DNA from: Isoetes taiwanensis
Taxonomy: Eukaryota; Streptophyta; Lycopodiopsida; Isoetales; Isoetaceae
Direction of reading: 5' to 3'
DNA length: 64,000 bases
Assembly (NCBI GenBank): GCA_021234155.1
Contig: JAJEKV010000041.1
Span: 6,693,249 to 6,757,248, forward strand
Shown here: in pieces, positions 57,786 to 64,000 of the stretch
Layout of the letters: each line of letters begins with the position of its first letter
Numbering within the stretch: position 1 is the stretch's first letter
The notes under the pieces: model-generated
Databases searched by the model: none
Seen by the model: only the letters and a program-made list of their open reading frames with translations
Told to the model about the DNA's origin: nothing
Program-made: the position numbers and the translations under genes

Positions 57786-59560
57786 GTGGTATCAGAGCCA
57801 TGATTCTGGTTGACCGGAATCATAGCACTGGCCAGACTCTAACTCGTAGTTCGTCGGCTAGGTAGGAGGCTAAGTTAGTGTGATTGTTAGTTCTTTGATG
57901 TTTGGCTTTGTGTTAGGTTAAAGTAAGAAATTGTAGGTTTAAAGAAGTTAGGGCGACTGGAGGACCCAAGTTTGGAGGGGCTATAAGTTTTTGTAGGTAG
58001 CTGGGATGAAGGCAAAAATGGCTCCATTGGATCGGGCGTACCCCAAATACCCTAGAACAGTCGTTAGCTGGCGAAAAATGGTCAAGGAGGGGCCCCGAAA
58101 GTCAACTCGGGCGCCGCTTGCTTTTGATCGACTCACAGACGCGGTAGAAACGCGTATAATGCTGTCGGCGCCCGACCGTATAAAACGCATATTTCCGCCG
58201 TATAAAAATTTTCGTATTTTTTTTATGTACATATTATTTTGGCGCCCCAATCCAGATTTGAACCCATGACCTTCCAACTCCAAGCCTAGGTGCCTACCAC
58301 CACACCAAACTCTCACTTGAATGCAACATATGTGTTTCACACATTTCTTATACACATATAGTACTCTATTTCTCTGCATAGCAACTTTTATATAAAAAGG
58401 CACTATGGGGTCTTGAACCCCTGACCTTCTACACCCAAACCAACACCTTCACCAATAAGCCAACTTCTTTCTTGAAGGGATATAACCCTTTTTCTAATAT
58501 TTATAATGCATCCTTATCTATCCTTATGTTGTAAACCTACCTATCATTGGAGGTTATAATCCAACACTATCCTACATCCTGGAAATGTTACTCATTACAT
58601 TTCTCTGTCATGATGTCATACTACTGTTCTGGCATTCCAAATGACTTGACATCCGCATTTAAGCCATAGTCATGGCCTAAGAGCGGGTGAGCCTTCGTAT
58701 AAATCGTGAATTACCTAGAGTCATCAAGGTGCTTGCCTTGTACTTTGTGAGCCTTTCTACAATTATCTATGTTGAGACAACACGGACTTGTATCCATGTT
58801 CGAGTCCTATATATATATCCTAACTTATACCTCCATGTAACCCATGGCGTCACCTCTGCCTGATCCAGGTATGGATCATATGGGAAAGCTCATCTTAGGT
58901 GTCTATGCAAGACACGTTCGGACATTTAGCAGGCAACTGCTATTCGCTACTTATCCTGAAATTGTACTATTGTACTACTCAACCCCACTACCTTAAGCTT
59001 TATTCTATTGGCCGTTGACATTTACTTCAAGTGCCAACTACCACCGCATACCCTAGCATGCAACGGATTAAGGTCCTTTGCACATTTCAAACGTATCTCC
59101 AGATCCTTCATCAGTAACTTTAGGATACGCTCGTCTTTCTCTCCTAGTGTCACCACCTAGATTACCTCTCCAACATGTTTATCGTTATGTGTACATGTTA
59201 TGTGCATAACAAACATATATCCTCATCCCACAATGCTAGAGCTCTGCTCTAACTTAGCTGAAATGTAACCTTTGTAGTTCTTATGATGTGGGTTTGTACC
59301 ACCTACTTCCCAAATGGGCGGGGGGCCAACTCTATGTTGGACTTGTACATGCTGATGTATTCACATGTGCGGGCCGATGGCGATGCGTGACTTGCCCATG
59401 TATGGATCTGCATAGAAGAGTTTAAGCACCAAGGTGCATTTAACATACTTATCATAAGAAGGTTTAAGGATACTTCCTTCTATTGCGGTTTTAGATTAAC
59501 CGTCATTTGTTTAATTTACCCCAATCTTTGAGGACAACATTATTTTCTAAGAGGGGTGAA
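57786..59560 (+). mobile_element. Internal leader and 3' remnant of an LTR element, pol deleted
   Basis: After the PBS the leader contains a short open frame at 58,006 (MKAKMAPLDRAYPKYPRTVV), probably the start of a gag-like or leader ORF that soon runs into tRNA-like sequence. Antisense tRNA-like units lie at about 58,248-58,312 and 58,401-58,468. Sequence from 58,515 to about 58,890 recurs at 63,010-63,387. The stretch ending at 59,560 has a polypurine tract (AAGAGGGGTGAA, 59,549-59,560) directly before an LTR. Gag and pol domains are not recognisable, so this internal region is non-coding or heavily deleted. Confidence 0.75.
58248..58468 (-). repeat. Antisense tRNA-like pair in the leader
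   Basis: On the minus strand two tRNA-like units, with A-box-like TTGGCTTATTGGTGAAGG and B-box-like GGGTTCAAGACCCC in one (58,468-58,401), and GGTGGTAGGCACC and GGGTTCAAATC in the other (58,312-58,248). The spacer has a TATATGTGTATAAGAAATG block like the spacers of the array at 22-385. The same pair occurs at 61,088-61,308. Confidence 0.7.
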
Positions 59561-60619
59561 TGTGACGTTCCATGTATTTATATGGTATATGTATAAATCT
59601 GTTGACCGTCACGTCACCCAATAAAGGTATGCGCCACCATGGAGTATCTTAACCTAAGGGGTTGACCTAAAAGGGATACCCCCCGTATAAAACTATAATT
59701 TTCCCATGGGATTATGCCATAGTTCCAAAGGTTTCTACCACGGTCCAAGGCCTTTTCTAAAGGTTCCTTCAAGAAATTTATGCGTTTTGCCATGTTTTGT
59801 CACACCTAACCTATTTATCTTAAGTTAGCATGTCAACCTCAACTTTTGATCCATTTGAATGTTGTCGTCTTTGGCTCCCTCATAATGAAGCGGAGGCACT
59901 AAAACCCCCTCAGTCTTCTAATAGGAAAATCCAATGTTTCAATCTTCATTAGTAACTTATGCCATATGATTATCCAATTCCTTACCCTCTTAAGAGTTTG
60001 AAGTCATAATCTCTAACGGGTCTATGCCGCAAGGAAACGGATCCTCCGGCTTCTATACGTACCTAGAATTGTTCACCGCGTGTAGGGTAACTCTTCGATT
60101 ACATGGACTACTTGGTCTATATAACCTTAACTGTTTCTGATCAATACACCTCGTCTTGATTTTATCGGGACTTGGAATTCCTATGTCTTGCCCTCTTCTT
60201 GGTTACCCCTAAAGGTATAATCGCCAAAGTCATCGTGCTCCTTCTTATCTTCCATCGGGGGGCCGATATTCTTATATATCTTTTCATTCCCAAAACCAAA
60301 TAAATGCTCTTAGCTTATAACGTTGAACTAATACATTGGTATCTAGAACCTTTGAGTAGTTAAGCTCTCATTATCGGTTATTCCAATACCGTTCCAACCA
60401 TCCTCGGGATGTTTTTGAACGTAACATCACCGTATATGCTAGACTTACTCTAGCTATTCTCACTCATTTAAACTTTTCTCGTCTTCCTTAGTACGAGTAT
60501 CTAAGATAATCAACTCTAACCATTCGGATAACTTGAATGCGTATCTCTGGTAAAGCATACCTAACCCAATATCTCGTATATAAGCATATCATTATGCTCC
60601 TTCTGTAAACCTTGTCACA
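59561..60619 (+). mobile_element. LTR with a different body, serving leader copy 2
   Basis: Starts TGTGACGTTCCATG directly after a polypurine tract, ends CTTGTCACA, and is followed by PBS TGGTATCAGAGCC (60,621-60,633). At 1,059 bp it is shorter than the LTR at 56,227. Only the terminal 50-60 bp are similar; the bodies are not. The junction to a near-identical leader copy at 60,620 means LTR-leader units are arranged in tandem. Confidence 0.82.
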
Positions 60620-63387
60620 GTGGTATCAGAGCCATGATTCTGGTTGACCGGAATCATAGCACTGGCCAGACTCTAACTCGTAGTTCGTCGGCTAGGTAGG
60701 AGGCTAAGTTAGTGTGATTGTTAGTTCTTTGATGTTTGGCTTTGTGTTAGGTTAAAGTAAGAAATTGTAGGTTTAAAGAAGTTAGGGCGACTGGAGGACC
60801 CAAGTTTGGAGGGGCTATAAGTTTTTGTAGGTAGCTGGGATGAAGGCAAAAATGGCTCCATTGGATCGGGCGTACCCCAAATACCCTAGAACAGTCGTTA
60901 GCTGGCGAAAAATGGTCAAGGAGGGGCCCCGAAAGTCAACTCGGGCGCCGCTTGCTTTTGATCGACTCACAGACGCGGTAGAAACGCAGCGTATAATCTT
61001 TGTCGGCCCCGAATCCAGTATAAAACGCATATTTCCGCCGTATAAAAATTTTCGTATTTTTTTTATGTACATATTATTTTGGCGCCCCAATCTAGATTTG
61101 AACCCATGACCTCCCAACTCCAAGCCTAGGTGCCTACCACCACACCAAACTCTCTCTTGAATGCAAGATATGTGTTTCACACATTTCTTATACACATATA
61201 GTACTCTATTTCTCTGCATAGCAACTTTTATATAAAAAGGCACTATGGGGTCTTGAACCCCTGACCTTCAGCACCCAAACCAACACCTTCACCAATAAGC
61301 CAACTTCTTTCTTGAAGGGATATAACCCTTTTTCTAATATTTATAATGCATCTATTGGTAAACCCACGAAGTGGAGGCAGCAACTCCGCCAGGGCAAGCT
61401 CTCTCTCCATAGCCGCCGGAGCAAGCTCTCTCGCCATAGCCGCCGGAGCAAGCTCTCTCGCCATAGCCGCCGGAGCAAGCTCTCTCGCCATAGCCGCCGG
61501 AGTAAGCACTCTTGCCATGGCCACGGGAGTCAACCTTTCTCTGCCATAGTCAACCGGATAACTGTTAGCCATATATAAAGCTAGTATCCCCTAGGAATAA
61601 ACCGACCAAATGACACGACGTAATCTAGCAAGTCCGGCCAACTTGTTATGATAACATCAACTCACTTGGTGGGACTAATTCCGGAATTTAATTAACGACA
61701 GGGCAACTCTCTAGAATAGCAGCATGTGTTATATCCTTGGATATTCTTTAGGCGACGATAATAATGTCCAGTTATCGGCGTTCCTCGATCCATAACTTTA
61801 ATTATTATTGTCCTTTGGTAGATGCCTTGATAACACAGTTTCTTCGGCCCTTGCCATGATTCAATCCATACTACATTCATATGCTTTATATTAGACCTTA
61901 TTCGACGTTATATAAGTAATGTTTTATAGACATATTTATAATTAACGTTATCTCTCTCTAGTGTCTAAACCTTGACTCGTCTCATTTCCTAGAGAAAGGA
62001 TTTCTTTTCGCCCAACCAACTAGGGACTGCCATGCAGCACCCCTCTAGACCATGGGTAGCTTTCATCCTACCACCACTCCTCACTACTTCTTCCCAATGG
62101 TGGGTGTTCTTTTTATGGACCATTTTCCCAGACCACGGTACAAACTCTGTAATACGTAGTGAGTGATTGTTAGAACCCCCACAATATTGTCAACACTTTG
62201 TGCCAAACTTCACCATCTATATGGATGTCATTAATTATCTGTACCACACGCCTGTCAAAGTGACAGCAGTCTACCCTCTTTTAGAGCTGTTCTCCCGTAC
62301 AATCCAATGCCACCCAACCATTGTTGATTACTCACCTCCTTCTAGGGTATCTAGATATGGTTGGGGCAAAGTATTTCCAACCATTCCTTTAGTGCCCAAA
62401 TGGCGTTAAGTTCCACAAATGAACTTACATATTCCAACAGGTTATGTGAATATCCCAAAGGACAGTACCACCCAAAGACCCCTCAAGATAGGCCTCCTCT
62501 ATTCCGAGATCTTGTGTTCAAGTCTCTGGGGGTCCGTCATATGTCCTCATGGACGCTGCCAATGTGGCATGACATATAAATGCTATCTACCTATCTATCT
62601 ATTTATTAAAAATATCCTTGGTCAATTCAATTCACCATGTTGTCTTAGGACATGGAAGTCTTCTTCCCTAAGCCATGCATCAAATCTTTAAGGAGTTTTT
62701 CAGCTCTTGCTTGCCTTTCAAACCCATAAGTCTACCTTTGTATATTAGCAATGACCACCCTTCATGTTAGGTAATAACCTTTCTATCCAGTTGCTAAATA
62801 TCATGCATCGGGGTCCTTTATTTCGTCAACATGTTTTCTCGACTATGGCCGATTTTTAGTATTCTGGCCCTTACGTCTGCCACATCGTATACAAATCATC
62901 CTTTAGTTGTGATCAATATTTAGTAGAGTCACCAATCCAATTACTCCTTTACGTATTCGTTAACCGTCTTGTGGCTTCTAAGCCGCTATTATACTATCTA
63001 TCTATCTATCCTTATGTTGTAAACCTACCTATCATTGGAGGTTATAATCCAACATTATCCTACATCCTGGAAATGTTACTCATTACATTTCTCTCATGAT
63101 GTCATACTCTTTTGTTACGGCATTCCAAATGACTTGACATCCGCATTTAAGCCATAGTCATGGCCTAAGAGCGGGTGAGCCTTCGTATAAATCGTGAATT
63201 ACCTAGAGTCATCAAGGTGCTTGCCTTGTACTTTGTGAGCCTTTCTACAATTATCTATGTTGAGACAACACGGACTTGTATCCATGTTCGAGTCCTATAT
63301 ATATATCCTAACTTATACCTCCATGTAACCCATGGCGTCACCTCTGCCTGATCCAGGTATGGATCATATGGGAAAGCTCATCTTAGG
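60620..63387 (+). mobile_element. Second leader copy with extra insert
   Basis: 60,620-61,350 is nearly identical to 57,786-58,505, including the short ORF (60,840), the antisense tRNA-like pair (61,088-61,308) and flanks. At TATAATGCATC the copies part: this one carries about 1.65 kb (61,352 to about 63,003), which begins close to the 27-bp repeat, and then rejoins the other copy at ATCCTTATGTTG (63,010-63,387). The insert has no recognised gene. Confidence 0.75.
61391..61530. repeat. 27-bp minisatellite
   Basis: Four full units of 27 bp (61,411-61,437, 61,438-61,464, 61,465-61,491, 61,492-61,518) plus partial copies, each starting AGCCGCCGGAG and ending GCCAT. Since 27 is divisible by three, both strands stay open: the minus strand encodes a repeated nine-residue MARELAPAA. 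Whether it is translated is unknown. Confidence 0.9.
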
Positions 63388-64000
63388 TGTGACGTTCCAG
63401 CACAGTATACGCTCCCAGGACGTATATTGTACTGCCACGTCACGCGTACACGCCACCCCGACTGACGTGTACGCCAACGTGTAGCCAAGTGGGTAGCCCC
63501 TAGGGGGCAACTTGCTAAGAATGTGCATTAGTATTAATGTGCACATTTTCCAATGTACACATTAATGTGGGCACACATTTCCATGTGGCCACTTGATGCC
63601 AAGTGGGCCATACCCATAGGTGCAATTAATGTGCACATTTTCCAATGTACACATTCATTAATGTGCACACATTTCCATGTGAGCACATTTGGGTGCACAC
63701 ATTTCCATGTGGGCACATTTGGCCACCTAGCCCTTAAAGGCAAGTGGGCCCTTTTCCCAATTATCCCACATGCCTAAAGGGGATAATTGGAAACCCTAGC
63801 CACCCCCTTGTCTATTTAAGTAGGAGAACCCTAACTTGCCCATTTTCGTTTCTAGGGTTTTAGAACTCTGTTTTGGCTGCCTCAACAGCCAAAACCCATA
63901 CTCCCGAACTTCTGCTGAGGATTGCAACGTTAGTTTCCCTTGATTCAAGCGTTTCAGCAGGATGGTCGAGCTCAGGTCAGGAGGAGGAACTCAAGGATCA
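63388..64000 (+). mobile_element. Partial LTR running off the right edge
   Basis: Starts TGTGACGTTCCAGCAC and is closely similar to the minus-strand 5' half of the solo LTR at 24,121-25,686. It interrupts the repeat shared with 58,515-58,900: the uninterrupted copy reads CTTAGGTGTCTATG where this one changes to LTR after CTTAGG. A block with CATTAATGTGCACA repeats lies at 63,530-63,720. The 3' end is outside the window. Confidence 0.85.

Overview
The window reads as nuclear DNA of a land plant with a large, repeat-choked genome. Supporting observations are plant-type Ty3/gypsy LTR elements primed by initiator tRNA-Met (PBS core TGGTATCAGAGCC), L1-like and RTE-like LINEs, tRNA-derived retroposons, MITEs, GT-AG introns, and a Penelope-like reverse transcriptase. 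Penelope-like elements are not typical of flowering plants and are known from conifers, lycophytes and other non-flowering lineages, so a fern, lycophyte or gymnosperm is the best guess (inference, moderate to low confidence). No intact conventional host gene was found; nearly every coding trace is a broken transposon gene.

Layout. 1-2.45 kb: leader, tRNA-like array and 5' LTR of a minus-strand LTR element. 2.45-8.38 kb: a spliced, degenerate gene (locus 1) with a ParB-like domain followed by remnants of a beta-class DNA methyltransferase, split by a precisely inserted 2.86-kb gag-only LTR retrotransposon. 8.9-10.4 kb: Penelope-like RT without a visible endonuclease. 10.95-12.28 kb: 1.3-kb array of GATTC spaced about one DNA helical turn apart. 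13.8-20.1 kb: a decayed L1-like LINE on the minus strand. 20.7-23.3 kb: GC-rich tandem repeats. 23.3-35.8 kb: nested gypsy debris, including a solo LTR with a 5-bp target duplication, two pol fragments and a hAT-type MITE. 35.8-50.1 kb: locus 2, discussed below. 50.6-55.4 kb: a diverged duplication whose second copy gained a MITE and a SINE. 56.2-64 kb: tandem or nested LTR elements sharing one leader but carrying different LTRs.

The most interesting system is locus 2 (about 35.8-50.1 kb). A minus-strand gene encodes an N-terminal domain, an acidic linker, a ParB-like domain and an N4/N6 DNA methyltransferase (catalytic DLPY motif upstream of the SAM-binding GSGTT motif). It faces, across about 280 bp, a plus-strand gene resembling the uncharacterised DUF7869 transposon proteins. 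A dense array of palindromes, core GTATTCYRGAATAC and up to 28 bp of perfect dyad symmetry, fills the first intron of the methyltransferase gene, recurs in two later introns and reaches into the shared promoter. Locus 1 is a second, diverged member of the same ParB-methyltransferase family. Together this suggests a multicopy mobile element carrying its own DNA methyltransferase and its own palindromic recognition sites. Both copies here are broken by stops, frameshifts and insertions, so this window shows fossils of the system rather than a working one.

Coordinates of decayed elements are approximate unless a target-site duplication or LTR end is given. All homology statements come from reading the translated sequence; no database search was run.
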